Below, one piece after another: positions 9,806 to 20,594 of a stretch of 35,141 bases of DNA (its first letter is position 1; each line of letters starts with the position of its first letter). Under the pieces are notes generated by a model. That model made no database searches. It saw only the letters and a list, made by a program, of their open reading frames with translations, and was not told where the DNA came from. The translations under genes and the position numbers were made by a program. Source of the stretch: Saccoglossus kowalevskii (lineage: Eukaryota; Hemichordata; Enteropneusta; Harrimaniidae); NCBI RefSeq assembly GCF_000003605.2, contig NW_003138558.1, positions 1-35,141 on the forward strand. Reading direction: 5' to 3'.

Positions 9806-11627
9806 CACATTAAGTTAGTGATTGGTGAGTCACAGTGAGTGATTAGTCACAGTAAGTGGTGAGTCACATTAAGTTAGAGATTGTTGAGTCACAGTGAGTG
9901 ATGAATCACAGTGAGTGATGAGTCACAGTAAGTTAGTGATTGGTGAATCACAGTGAGAGATGAGTCACAGTAAGTGGTGAGTCACATTAAGTTAGGGATT
10001 GTTGAGTGACAGTGAGTGATGAATCCCAGTGAGTGATGAATCACAGTAAGTTAGTTATTGGTGAGTCACAGTGAGTGATGAGTCACAGTGAGTGATGAGT
10101 CACAGTAAGTGATGAGTCACATTAAGTTAGGGATTGAGTCACAGTGAGTGATGAATCACAGTGAGTGATGAGTCACAGTAAGTTAGCGATTGGTGAGTCA
10201 CAGTGAGTGATGAGTCACAGTAAGTGGTGAGTCACATTAAGTTAGGGATTGTTGAGTCACAGTGAGTGATGAGTCACAGTAAGTGGTGAGTCACAGTAAG
10301 TAATGAGTCACAGTAAGTGATGAGTCGCAGTAAGTGGTGAGTCACATTAAGTTAGAGATTGTTGAGTCACAGTGAGTGATGAATCACAGTGAGTGATGAG
10401 TCACAGTAAGTTAGTGATTGGTGAATCACAGTGAGAGATGAGTCACAGTAAGTGGTGAGTCACATTAAGTTAGGGATTGTTGAGTCACAGTGAGTAATGA
10501 ATCCCAGTGAGTGATGAATCACAGTAAGTTAGTTATTGGTGAGTCACAGTAAGTAATGAGTCACAGTAAGTGATGAGTCACATTAAGTTAGTGATTGGTG
10601 AGTCACAGTGAGTGATGAATCACAGTAAGTGGTGAGTCACATTAAGTCAGGGATTGGTGAGTCACAGTGAGTGATGAATTACAGTGAGTGATAAGTCACA
10701 GTAAGTTAGTGATTGGTGAGTCACAGTGAGTGATGAGTCACAGTAAGTGGTGAGTCACATTAAGTTAGGGATTGTTGAGTCACAGTGAGTGTTGAATCCC
10801 AGTGAGTGATGAATCACAGTAAGTTAGTTATTGGTGAGTCACAGTGAGTGATGAATCCCAGTGAGTGATGAGTCACAGTAAGTGGTGTCACATTAAGTTA
10901 GGGATTGTTGAGTCACAGTGAGTAATGAGTCACAGTAAGTAATGAGTCACAGTAAGTAATGAGTCACAGTATGTAATGAGTCACAGTAAGTGATGATTCG
11001 CAGTAAGTGATGAGTCATATTAAGTGGTGAGTCACAGTAAGTAATGAGTCACAGTAAGTGATGAGTCACAGTAAGTAATGAGTCACAGTAAGTGATGAGT
11101 CACATTAAGTTAGTGATTGGTGAGTCACAGTGAGTGATGAGTCACAGTAAGTGGTGAGTCACATTAAGTTAGGGATTGGTGAGTTACAGTGAGTGATGAG
11201 TCACAGTAAGTTAATGATTGGTGAGTCACAGTGAGTGATGAATCACAGTAAGTTAGTTATTGGTGAGTCACAGTGAGTGATGAGTCACAGTAAGTGATGA
11301 GTCACATTAAGTTAGGGATTGTTGAGTCACAGTGAGTGATGAATCACAGTAAGTTAGTGATTGGTGAGTCACAGTGAGTGATGAGTCACAGTAAGTGGTG
11401 AGTCACATTAAGTTAGGGATTGTTGAGTCACAGTGAGTGTTGAATCCCAGTGAGTGATGAATCACAGTAAGTTATTGGTGAGTCACAGTGAGTGATGAGT
11501 CACATTAAGTTAGGGATTGTTGAGTCAGTGAGTGATGAATCCCAGTGAGTGATGAGTCACAGTAAGTGGTGAGTCACATTAAGTTAGGGATTGTTGAGTC
11601 ACAGTGAGTGATGAATCACAGTGAGTG
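9640..11627 (+). repeat. Segmental block, first of three copies
   Basis: The block recurs at 24,208-25,929 and from 28,803. Landmarks: GTTGAGTGAC at 10,001, 24,244 and 29,164; the three-base loss GGATTGAGTC at 10,131, 24,374 and 29,294; GTGAGTAAT at 10,920, 25,222 and 30,159. The offset to the second copy changes from 14,243 to 14,302 because this copy lacks 59 bp (one trimer) near 10,850. TTAGCGATT near 10,184 is shared with 24,427 but not with the third copy (TTAGTGATT). Homology with 24,208 begins at about 9,965; that with 28,803 extends further left, to about 9,640. Confidence 0.88.
10910..11096 (+). repeat. 17-mer-only cassette, eleven units (copy 2)
   Basis: Same order as the cassette at 13-165, with two extra 17-mers after the GAGTCATATT unit: the GTAAGTAAT / GTAAGTGAT pair is present twice, a 34-bp gain. 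A 25-mer follows at 11,097. It is preceded by a shortened unit reading GGTGTCAC (two bases lost) at 10,883, which also precedes the cassettes at 25,212 and 30,149 but could not be seen for copy 1, since the window starts there. Confidence 0.93.
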
Positions 11628-11630
11628 GTG

Positions 11631-12378
11631 AGTCACATTAAGTTAGGGATTGGTGAGTCACAGTGAGTGATGAGTCACAGTAAGTGGTGAGTCACATTAA
11701 GTTAGGGATTGTTGAGTCACAGTGAGTGTTGAATCCCAGTGAGTGATGAATCACAGTAAGTTAGTTATTGGTGAGTCACAGTGAGTGATGAGTCACAGTA
11801 AGTGATGAGTCACATTAAGTTAGGGATTGGTGAGTCACAGTGAGTGATGAATTACAGTGAGTGATAAGTCACAGTAAGTTAGTGATTGGTGAGTCACAGT
11901 GAGTGATGAGTCACAGTAAGTGGTGAGTCACATTAAGTTAGGGATTGGTGAGTCACAGTGAGTGATGAGTCACAGTAAGTTAATGATTGGTGAGTCACAG
12001 TGAGTGATGAATCACCGTAAGTTAGTTATTGGTGAGTCACAGTGAGTGATGAGTCACAGTAAGTGATGAGTCACATTAAGTTAGGGATTGTTGAGTCACA
12101 GTGAGTGATGAATCACAGTGAGTGATGAGTCACAGTAAGTTAGTGATTGGTGAGTCACAGTGAGTGATGAGTCACAGTAAGTGGTGTCACATTAAGTTAG
12201 GGATTGTTGAGTCACAGTGAGTGTTGAATCCCAGTGAGTGATGAATCACAGTAAGTTATTGGTGAGTCACAGTGAGTGATGAGTCACATTAAGTTAGGGA
12301 TTGTTGAGTCACAGTGAGTGATGAATCCCAGTGAGTGATGAGTCACAGTAAGTGGTGAGTCACATTAAGTTAGGGATT
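11631..12378 (+). repeat. Inserted or converted segment matching 22,491-23,239
   Basis: This segment interrupts the block relation with 24,208-26,482: the offset drops from 14,302 (left of 11,627) to 13,516 (right of 12,413), so 786 extra bases lie here. They match 22,491-23,239 at a constant offset of 10,861 (CACCGT 12,013/22,874; GGTGTCAC 12,183/23,044). The left junction at about 11,627 is a hybrid unit reading CAGTGAGTGGT. The simplest reading is insertion or non-reciprocal exchange with a 22.5-kb-like block. Confidence 0.82.
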
Positions 12379-12412
12379 GTTGAGTCACAGTGAGTGATGA
12401 ATCACAGTGAGT

Positions 12413-12924
12413 GATGGGTCACAGTAAGTTAGTGATTGGTGAGTCACAGTGAGTGATGAGTCACAGTAAGTGGTGAGTCACATTAAGTTAGGGATTGTTG
12501 AGTCACAGTGAGTGTTGAATCCCAGTGAGTGATGAATCACAGTAAGTTAGTTATTGGTGAGTCACAGTGAGTGATGAGTCACATTAAGTTAGGGATTGTT
12601 GAGTCACAGTGAGTGATGAATCCCAGTGAGTGATGAGTCACATTAAGTGATGAGTCACATTAAGTTAGGGATTGTTGAGTCACAGTGAGTGATGAGTCAC
12701 AGTAAGTTAGTGATTGGTGAGTCACAGTAAGTGGTGAGTCACATTAAGTTAGGGATTGTTGAGTCACAGTGAGTGTTGAATCCCAGTGAGTGATGAATCA
12801 CAGTAAGTTAGTTATTGGTGAGTCACAGTGAGTGATGAGTCACAGTAAGTGATGAGTCACATTAAGTTAGGGATTGTTGAGTCACAGTGAGTGATGAATC
12901 CCAGTGAGTGATGAGTCACAGTAA
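12413..12924 (+). repeat. Continuation of the block matching 25,929-26,482
   Basis: GATGGG at 12,413/25,929 and the double CACATTAAGTGATGAG unit at 12,638/26,154 share offset 13,516. The offset rises to 13,558 after 42 bp (one 25-mer plus one 17-mer) present only in the right copy near 26,237. The match fades at about 12,924, where the next block begins. Confidence 0.82.
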
Positions 12925-12954
12925 GTGGTGAGTCACATTAAGTTAGGGATTGGT

Positions 12955-13965
12955 GAGTCACAGTGAGTGATGAGTCACAGTAAGTGGTGAGTCACATTAA
13001 GTTAGGGATTGGTGAGTCACAGTGAGTGATGATTCGCAGTAAGTGATGAGTCATATTAAGTGGTGAGTCACAGTAAGTGATGAGTCACATTATGTTAGTG
13101 ATTGGTGAGTCACAGTGAGTGATGAATCACAGTAAGTGGTGAGTCACATTAAGTCAGGGATTGGTGAGTCACAGTGAGTGATGAATTACAGTGAGTGATA
13201 AGTCACAGTAAGTTAGTGATTGGTGAGTCACAGTGAGTGATGAGTCACAGTAAGTGGTGAGTCACATTAAGTTAGGGATTGGTGAGTCACAGTGAGTGAT
13301 GAGTCACAGTAAGTTAATGATTGGTGAGTCACAGTGAGTGATGAATCACCGTAAGTTAGTTATTGGTGAGTCACAGTGAGTGATGAGTCACAGTAAGTGA
13401 TGAGTCACATTAAGTTAGGGATTGTTGAGTCACAGTGAGTGATGAATCACAGTGAGTGATGAGTCACAGTAAGTTAGTGATTGGTGAGTCACAGTGAGTG
13501 ATGAGTCACAGTAAGTGGTGAGTCACATTAAGTTAGGGATTGTTGAGTCACAGTGAGTGTTGAATCCCAGTGAGTGATGAATCACAGTAAGTTATTGGTG
13601 AGTCACAGTGAGTGATGAGTCACATTAAGTTAGGGATTGTTGAGTCACAGTGAGTGATGAATCCCAGTGAGTGATGAGTCACAGTAAGTGGTGAGTCACA
13701 TTAAGTTAGGGATTGGTGAGTCACAGTGAGTGATGAGTCACAGTAAGTGGTGAGTCACATTAAGTCAGGGATTGGTGAGTCACAGTGAGTGATGAATTAC
13801 AGTGAGTGATAAGTCACAGTAAGTTAGTGATTGGTGAGTCACAGTGAGTGATGAGCCACAGTAAGTGGTGAGTCACATTAAGTTAGGGATTGGTGAGTCA
13901 CAGTGAGTGATGAGTCACAGTAAGTGGTGAGTCACATTAAGTTAGGGATTGTTGAGTCACAGTGA
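12955..13965 (+). repeat. Segmental copy of 31,427-32,435
   Basis: GATTCGC is at 13,031/31,503 (offset 18,472) and GAGCCAC at 13,853/32,323 (offset 18,470); the 2-bp change is GGTGTCAC in the right copy near 31,990 against GGTGAGTCAC here. The relation ends at about 13,965, where GAATTAC here faces the GTGTT / GAATCCC pair in the partner, so this is a mosaic junction. Confidence 0.85.
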
Positions 13966-14695
13966 GTGATGAATTACAGTGAGTGATAAGTCACAGTAAG
14001 TTAGTGATTGGTGAGTCACAGTGAGTGATGAGTCACAGTTAGTGGTGAGTCACATTAAGTTAGGGATTGGTGAGTCACAGTGAGTGATGAGTCACAGTAA
14101 GTGGTGAGTCACATTAAGTTAGGGATTGTTGAGTCACAGTGAGTGTTGAATCCCAGTGAGTGATGAATCACAGTAAGTTAGTTATTGGTGAGTCACAGTG
14201 AGTGATGAGTCACAGTAAGTGATGAGTCACATTAAGTTAGGGATTGTTGAGTCACAGTGAGTGATGAATCACAGTGAGTGATGAGTCACAGTAAGTTAGT
14301 GATTGGTGAGTCACAGTGAGTGATGAATTACAGTGAGTGATAAGTCACAGTAAGTTAGTGAGTGATGAGTCACAGTAAGTGGTGAGTCACATTAAGTTAG
14401 GAATTGGTGAGTCACAGTGAGTGATGAGTCACAGTAAGTGGTGAGTCACATTAAGTTAGGGATTGTTGCGTCACAGTGAGTGTTGAATCCCAGTGAGTGA
14501 TGAGTCACAGTAAGTGGTGAGTCACATTAAGTTAGGGATTTGTGAGTCACAGTGAGTGATGAGTCACAGTAAGTGGTGAGTCACATTAAGTCAGGGATTG
14601 GTGAGTCACAGTGAGTGATGAATTACAGTGAGTGATAAGTCACAGTAAGTTAGTGATTGGTGAGTCACAGTGAGTGATGAGTCACAGTAAGTGGT
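13962..14695 (+). repeat. Segmental copy of 16,605-17,338
   Basis: Constant offset 2,643: GAATTAC 13,971/16,614, GTTAGTGG 14,038/16,681, GTTGCG 14,465/17,108, GGGATTTG 14,535/17,178. Both copies lack the same 59-bp trimer that is present at 4,745-4,870, which places them in one lineage together with 33,720. The relation stops at the hybrid unit GAGTCACATTAAGTAAT (14,696-14,712), the doorway to the 17-mer stretch. Confidence 0.87.
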
Positions 14696-15272
14696 GAGTC
14701 ACATTAAGTAATGAGTCACAGTAAGTGATGAGTCACATTAAGTGGCGAGTCACAGTAAGTAATGAATCACAGTAAGTGATGAGTCGCAGTAAGTTAGTGA
14801 TTGTTGAGTCACAGTGAGTGATGAGTCGCAGTAAGTGATGAGTCATATTAAGTGGTGAGTCACAGTAAGTAATGAGTCACAGTAAGTGATGAGTCACATT
14901 AAGTGGTGAGTCACAGTAAGTAATGAGTCACAGTAAGTGATGAGTCACATTAAGTGGTGAGTCACAGTGAGTGATGAATCACAGTGAGTGATGAGTCGCA
15001 GTAAGTTAGTGATTGTTGAGTCACAGTGAGTGATGAGTCGCAGTAAGTGATGAGTCATATTAAGTGGCGAGTCACAGTAAGTAATGAGTGACATTAAGTG
15101 ATGAGTCACATTAAGTGGTGAGTCACAGTAAGTAATGAGTGACATTAAGTGGTGAGTCACAGTAAGTAATGAGTCACAGTAAGTGATGAGTCACAGTAAG
15201 TAATGAGTCACAGTAAGTGATGAGTCACATTAAGTGGTGAGTCACAGTAAGTAATGAGTCACAGTAAGTGAT
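14696..15272 (+). repeat. 17-mer-dominated stretch 1
   Basis: 577 bp that resolve exactly into 31 17-mers and two 25-mers (GAGTCGC type, at 14,781 and 14,993, 212 bp apart). The prevailing order is CATTAAGTGGT, GTAAGTAAT, GTAAGTGAT units, a 51-bp trimer without the 8-bp extra. Two monomers read GAGTGACATT instead of GAGTCACATT. Residues 14,713-15,180 match 19,480-19,947 at offset 4,767. A minus-strand reading frame of 71 codons falls at 14,945-15,160; it is a by-product of variants that remove a recurring stop (see rejected items). Confidence 0.93.
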
Positions 15273-15362
15273 GAGTCACATTAAGTTAGTGATTGGTGAG
15301 TCACAGTGAGTGATGAATCACAGTAAGTGATAAGTCACAGTAAGTTAGTGATTGGTGAGTCA

Positions 15363-18055
15363 CAGTGAGTGATGAGTCACAGTAAGTGGTGAGTCACATT
15401 AAGTTAGGGATTGGTGAGTCACAGTGAGTGATGAGTCACAGTAAGTGGTGAGTCACATTAAGTCAGGGATTGGTGAGTCACAGTGAGTGATGAATTACAG
15501 TGAGTGATAAGTCACAGTAAGTTAGTGATTGGTGAGTCACAGTGAGTGATGAGCCACAGTAAGTGGTGAGTCACATTAAGTTAGGGATTGGTGAGTCACA
15601 GTGAGTGATGAGTCACAGTAAGTGGTGAGTCACATTAAGTTAGGGATTGTTGAGTCACAGTGAGTGTTGAATCCCAGTGAGTGATGAATCACAGTAAGTT
15701 AGTTATTGGTGAGTCACAGTGAGTGATGAGTCACAGTAAGTGATGAGTCACATTAAGTTAGGGATTGTTGAGTCACAGTGAGTGATGAATCACAGTGAGT
15801 GATGAGTCACAGTAAGTGGTGAGTAACAGTAAGTTATGAGTCACAGTAAGTAATGAGTCACAGTATGTAATGAGTCACAGTAAGTGATGATTCGCAGTAA
15901 GTGATGAGTCATATTAAGTGGTGAGTCACAGTAAGTAATGAGTCACAGTAAGTGATGAGTCACATTAAGTTAGTGATTGGTGAGTCACAGTGAGTGATGA
16001 ATCACAGTAAGTGATAAGTCACAGTAAGTTAGTGATTGGTGAGTCACAGTGAGTGATGAGTCACAGTAAGTGGTGAGTCACATTAAGTTAGGGATTGGTG
16101 AGTCACAGTGAGTGATGAGTCACTGTAAGTTAATGATTGGTGACTCACAGTGAGTGATGAATCACAGTAAGTTAGTTATTGGTGAGTCACAGTGAGTGAT
16201 GAGTCACAGTAAGTGATGAGTCACATTAAGTTAGGGATTGTTGAGTCACAGTGAGTGATGAATCACAGTGAGTGATGAGTCACAGTAAGTTAGTGATTGG
16301 TGAGTCACAGTGAGTGATGAGTCACAGTAAGTGGTGAGTCACATTAAGTTAGGGATTGTTGAGTCACAGTGAGTGTTGAATCCCAGTGAGTGGTGAATCA
16401 CAGTAAGTTAGTTATTGGTGAGTCACAGTGAGTGATGAGTCACATTAAGTTAGGAATTGTTGAGTAACAGTGAGTGATGAATCCCAGTGAGTGATGAGTC
16501 ACAGTAAGTGGTGAGTCACATTAAGTTAGGGATTGATGAGTCACAGTGAGTGATGAGTCACAGTAAGTGGTGAGTCACATTAAGTCAGGGATTGGTGAGT
16601 CGCAGTGAGTGATGAATTACAGTGAGTGATAAGTCACAGTAAGTTAGTGATTGGTGAGTCACAGTGAGTGATGAGTCACAGTTAGTGGTGAGTCACATTA
16701 AGTTAGGGATTGGTGAGTCACAGTGAGTGATGAGTCACAGTAAGTGGTGAGTCACATTAAGTTAGGGATTGTTGAGTCACAGTGAGTGTTGAATCCCAGT
16801 GAGTGATGAATCACAGTAAGTTAGTTATTGGTGAGTCACAGTGAGTGATGAGTCACAGTAAGTGATGAGTCACATTAAGTTGGGGATTGTTGAGTCACAG
16901 TGAGTGATGAATCACAGTGAGTGATGAGTCACAGTAAGTTAGTGATTGGTGAGTCACAGTGAGTGATGAATTACAGTGAGTGATAAGTCACAGTAAGTTA
17001 GTGAGTGATGAGTCACAGTAAGTGGTGAGTCACATTAAGTTAGGAATTGGTGAGTCACAGTGAGTGATGAGTCACAGTAAGTGGTGAGTCACATTAAGTT
17101 AGGGATTGTTGCGTCACAGTGAGTGTTGAATCCCAGTGAGTGATGAGTCACAGTAAGTGGTGAGTCACATTAAGTTAGGGATTTGTGAGTCACAGTGAGT
17201 GATGAGTCACAGTAAGTGGTGAGTCACATTAAGTCAGGGATTGGTGAGTCACAGTGAGTGATGAATTACAGTGAGTGATAAGTCACAGTAAGTTAGTGAT
17301 TGGTGAGTCACAGTGAGTGATGAGTCACAGTAAGTGGTGAGTCACATTAAGTTAGGGATTGTTGAGTCACAGTGAGTGACGAGTCACAGTAAGTTAATGA
17401 TTGGTGAGTCACAGGGAGTGATGAGTCACAGGGAGTGATGAGTCACATTAAGTTAGGGATTGTTGAGTCACAGTGAGTGATGAATCACAGTGAGTGATGA
17501 GTCACAGTAAGTTAGTGATTGGTGAGTCACAGTGAGTGATGAGTCACAGTAAGTGGTGAGTCACATTAAGTTAGGGATTGTTGAGTCACAGTGAGTGTTG
17601 AATCCCAGTGAGTGATGAATCACAGTAAGTTAGTTATTGGTGAGTCACAGTGAGTGATGAGTCACATTAAGTTAGGGATTGTTGAGTCACAGTGAGTGAT
17701 GAATCCCAGTGAGTGGTGAGTCACAGTAAGTGGTGAGTCACATTAAGTTAGGGATTGGTGAGTCACAGTGAGTGATGAGCCACAGTAAGTGGTGAGTCAC
17801 ATTAAGTTAGAGATTGTTGAGTCACAGTGAGTGATGAATCACAGTGAGTGATGAGTCACAGTAAGTTAGTGATTGGTGAATCACAGTGAGAGATGAGTCA
17901 CAGTAAGTGGTGAGTCACATTAAGTTAGGGATTGTTGAATCACAGTGAGTGATGAATCCCAGTGAGTGATGAATCACAGTAAGTTTGTTATTGGTGAGTC
18001 ACAGTGAGTGATGAGTCACAGTAAGTGATGAGTCACATTAAGTTAGGGATTGTTG
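15363..18055 (+). repeat. Longest segmental duplication, partner 32,135-34,824
   Basis: About 2.7 kb in the same order in both places. Offset 16,772 at the left (GAGCCAC 15,551/32,323; GATTCGC 15,889/32,661) and 16,769 after three single-base losses in the right copy at 32,754-32,794. Further landmarks: TAGGAATTG 16,451/33,220, GTTGCG 17,108/33,877, GACGAG 17,378/34,147, double CAGGGAG 17,413/34,182, AAGTTTGTTA 17,981/34,750. GAGCCAC at 17,777 is private to this copy. The relation ends near 18,055, where this copy has GACTCATAG and the partner goes on like 9,600. Confidence 0.9.
15560..16585 (+). repeat. Sub-block shared with 23,210-24,235
   Basis: Offset 7,650 throughout: GAGTAAC 15,821/23,471, GATTCGC 15,889/23,539, CACTGT 16,121/23,771, TAGGGATTGATG 16,527/24,177. 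The same block at 3,372 onward is related at offset 12,179 then 12,196 (CACTGT 3,925/16,121), changing by the 17 bp lost at 3,710, and to 12,137 after the 59-bp trimer missing here near 16,950. It ends where TAAGTCAGGG here meets TAAGTTAGGG in the partner. Confidence 0.86.
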
Positions 18056-19284
18056 ACTCATAGTGAGTGATGAATCACAGTGAGTGATGAGTCACAGTAA
18101 GTTAGTGATTGGTGAGTCACAGTGAGTGATGAGTCACAGTAAGTGGTGAGTCACATTAAGTTAGGGATTGTTGAGTCACAGTGAGTGATGAGTCACAGTA
18201 AGTGGTGAGTCACAGTAAGTAATGAGTCACAGTAAGTGATGAGTCATATTAAGTGGTGAGTCATATTTAGTGGTGAGTCACAGTAAGTAATGAGTCACAG
18301 TAAGTGATGAGTCACATTAAGTTAGTGATTGTTGAGTCACAGTGAGTGATGAATCACAGTGAGTGATGAGTCACAGCAAGTTAGTGATTGGTGAGTCACA
18401 GTGAGTGATGAGTCACAGTAAGTGGTGAGTCACATTAAGTTAGAGATTGTTGAGTCACAGTGAGTGATGAATCACAGTGAGTGATGAGTCACAGTAAGTT
18501 AGTGATTGGTGAATCACGATGAGTGATGAGTCACAGTAAGTGGTGAGTCACATTAAGTTAGGGATTGGTGAGTCACAGTGAGTGGTGAGTCACAGTAAGT
18601 GATGAGTCACAGTAAGTGATGAGTCACAGTAAGTTAGTGATTGGTGTGTCACAGTGAGTGATGAGTCACATTAAGTTAGGGATTGTTGAGTCACAGTGAG
18701 TGATGAATCCCAGTGAGTGATGAATCACAGTAAGTTTGTTATTGGTGAGTCACAGTGAGTGATGAGTCACAGTGAGTGATGAATCCCAGTGATTGGTGAG
18801 TCACAGTGAGTGATGAGTCACATTAAGTTAGGGATTGTTGAGTCACAGTGAGTGATGAATCCCAGTGAGTGATGAGTCACAGTAAGTGGTGAGTCACATT
18901 AAGTTAGGGATTGGTGAGTCACAGTGAGTGATGAGTCACAGTAAGTGGTGAGTCACATTAAGTTAGAGATTGTTGAGTCACAGTGAGTGATGAATCACAG
19001 TGAGTGATGAGTCACAGTAAGTTAGTGATTGGTGAATCACAGTGAGAGATGAGTCACAGTAAGTGGTGAGTCACATTAAGTTAGGGATTGTTGAGTCACA
19101 GTGAGTGATGAATCCCAGTGAGTGATGAATCACAGTAAGTTTTATTGGTGAGTCACAGTGAGTGATGAGTCACAGTAAGTGATGAGTCACATTAAGTTAG
19201 GGATTGTTGAGTCACAGTGAGTGATGAATCACAGTGAGTGATGAGTCACAGTAAGTTAGTGATTGGTGAGTCACAGTGAGTGAT
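18056..19284 (+). repeat. Mixed array segment
   Basis: Ordinary 59-bp grammar with several short 17-mer runs (18,196-18,320, 18,580-18,640). Residues 18,300-18,525 recur at 20,318-20,543 with offset 2,018 (CAGCAAG 18,374/20,392; CACGAT 18,515/20,533). Residues 18,831-19,140 follow the same order as about 17,650-17,990 but end in a private AAGTTTTATTGG form near 19,139. GGTGTGTCAC at about 18,644 is seen nowhere else. No feature other than repeats is present. Confidence 0.85.
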
Positions 19285-20326
19285 GAGTCACAGTTAGTAA
19301 TGAGTCACAGTAAGTGATGAGTCGCAGTAAGTGATGAGTCATATTAAGTGGTGAGTCACAGTAAGTAATGAGTCACAGTAAGTGATGAGTCGCAGTAAGT
19401 TAGTGATTGTTGAGTCACAGTGAGTGATGAGTCGCAGTAAGTGATGAGTCATATTAAGTGGTGAGTCACAGTAAGTAATGAGTCACAGTAAGTGATGAGT
19501 CACATTAAGTGGCGAGTCACAGTAAGTAATGAATCACAGTAAGTGATGAGTCGCAGTAAGTTAGTGATTGTTGAGTCACAGTGAGTGATGAGTCGCAGTA
19601 AGTGATGAGTCATATTAAGTGGTGAGTCACAGTAAGTAATGAGTCACAGTAAGTGATGAGTCACATTAAGTGGTGAGTCACAGTAAGTAATGAGTCACAG
19701 TAAGTGATGAGTCACATTAAGTGGTGAGTCACAGTAAGTAATGAGTCACAGTAAGTGATGAGTCGCAGTAAGTTAGTGATTGTTGAGTCACAGTGAGTGA
19801 TGAGTCGCAGTAAGTGATGAGTCATATTAAGTGGCGAGTCACAGTAAGTAATGAGTGACATTAAGTGATGAGTCACATTAAGTGGTGAGTCACAGTAAGT
19901 AATGAGTGACATTAAGTGGTGAGTCACAGTAAGTAATGAGTCACAGTAAGTGATGAGTCACATTAAGTGGTGAGTCACAGTAAGTAATGAGTCACAGTAA
20001 GTGATGAGTCACATTAAGTGGTGAGTCACAGTAAGTAATGAGTCACAGTAAGTGATGAGTCACAGTAAGTTAGTGATTGTTGAGTCACAGTGAGTGATAA
20101 GTCACAGTAAGTGATGGTCATATTAAGTGGTGAGTCACAGTAAGTAATGAGTCACAGTAAGTGATGAGTCACATTAAGTGGTGAGTCACAGTAAGTAATG
20201 AGTCACAGTAAGTGATGAGTCGCAGTAAGTTAGTGATTGTTGAGTCACAGTGAGTGATGAGTCGCAGTAAGTGATGAGTCATATTAAGTGGTGAGTCACA
20301 GTAAGTAATGAGTCACAGTAAGTGAT
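19285..20326 (+). repeat. 17-mer-dominated stretch 2
   Basis: 1,042 bp that resolve exactly into 54 17-mers (one missing a base at about 20,116, GATGGTCA) and five 25-mers at 19,387, 19,548, 19,760, 20,057 and 20,217. The 25-mers are 161, 212, 297 and 160 bp apart, that is 25 plus 8, 11, 16 and 8 monomers, the last one base short. The left edge is a hybrid unit with CAGTTAGTAAT. Four of the five 25-mers are of GAGTCGC type with a TAGTGATTGTT tail, rare elsewhere. It contains the longer match to stretch 1 (offset 4,767) and looks like an expanded version of it. A 71-codon minus-strand frame lies at 19,712-19,927. Confidence 0.93.
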
Positions 20327-20594
20327 GAGTCACATTAAGTTAGTGATTGTTGAGTCACAGTGAGTGATGAATCACAGTGAGTGATGAGTCACAGCAAGTT
20401 AGTGATTGGTGAGTCACAGTGAGTGATGAGTCACAGTAAGTGGTGAGTCACATTAAGTTAGAGATTGTTGAGTCACAGTGAGTGATGAATCACAGTGAGT
20501 GATGAGTCACAGTAAGTTAGTGATTGGTGAATCACGATGAGTAATGAGTCACAGTAAGTGATGAGTCATATTAAGTGGTGAGTCACAGTAAGTA

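Noticed and set aside
14945-15160. Minus-strand open frame of 71 codons with a periodic peptide (THHLMSLITYCDS-like repeats)
   Set aside because: It starts at GTG, has no ribosome-binding or other gene context, and is a plain translation of the satellite. It stays open because GAGTGACATT and GAGTCGC variants remove the TGA that most monomers present on this strand. Its end differs from its relative only through repeat variants.
19712-19927. Second minus-strand open frame of 71 codons, nearly identical peptide
   Set aside because: It is the copy of the first frame at offset 4,767, part of the duplicated 17-mer stretch. Repetition reflects duplication of DNA, not selection on a protein; a test would be synonymous versus non-synonymous differences, but only a few differences exist.
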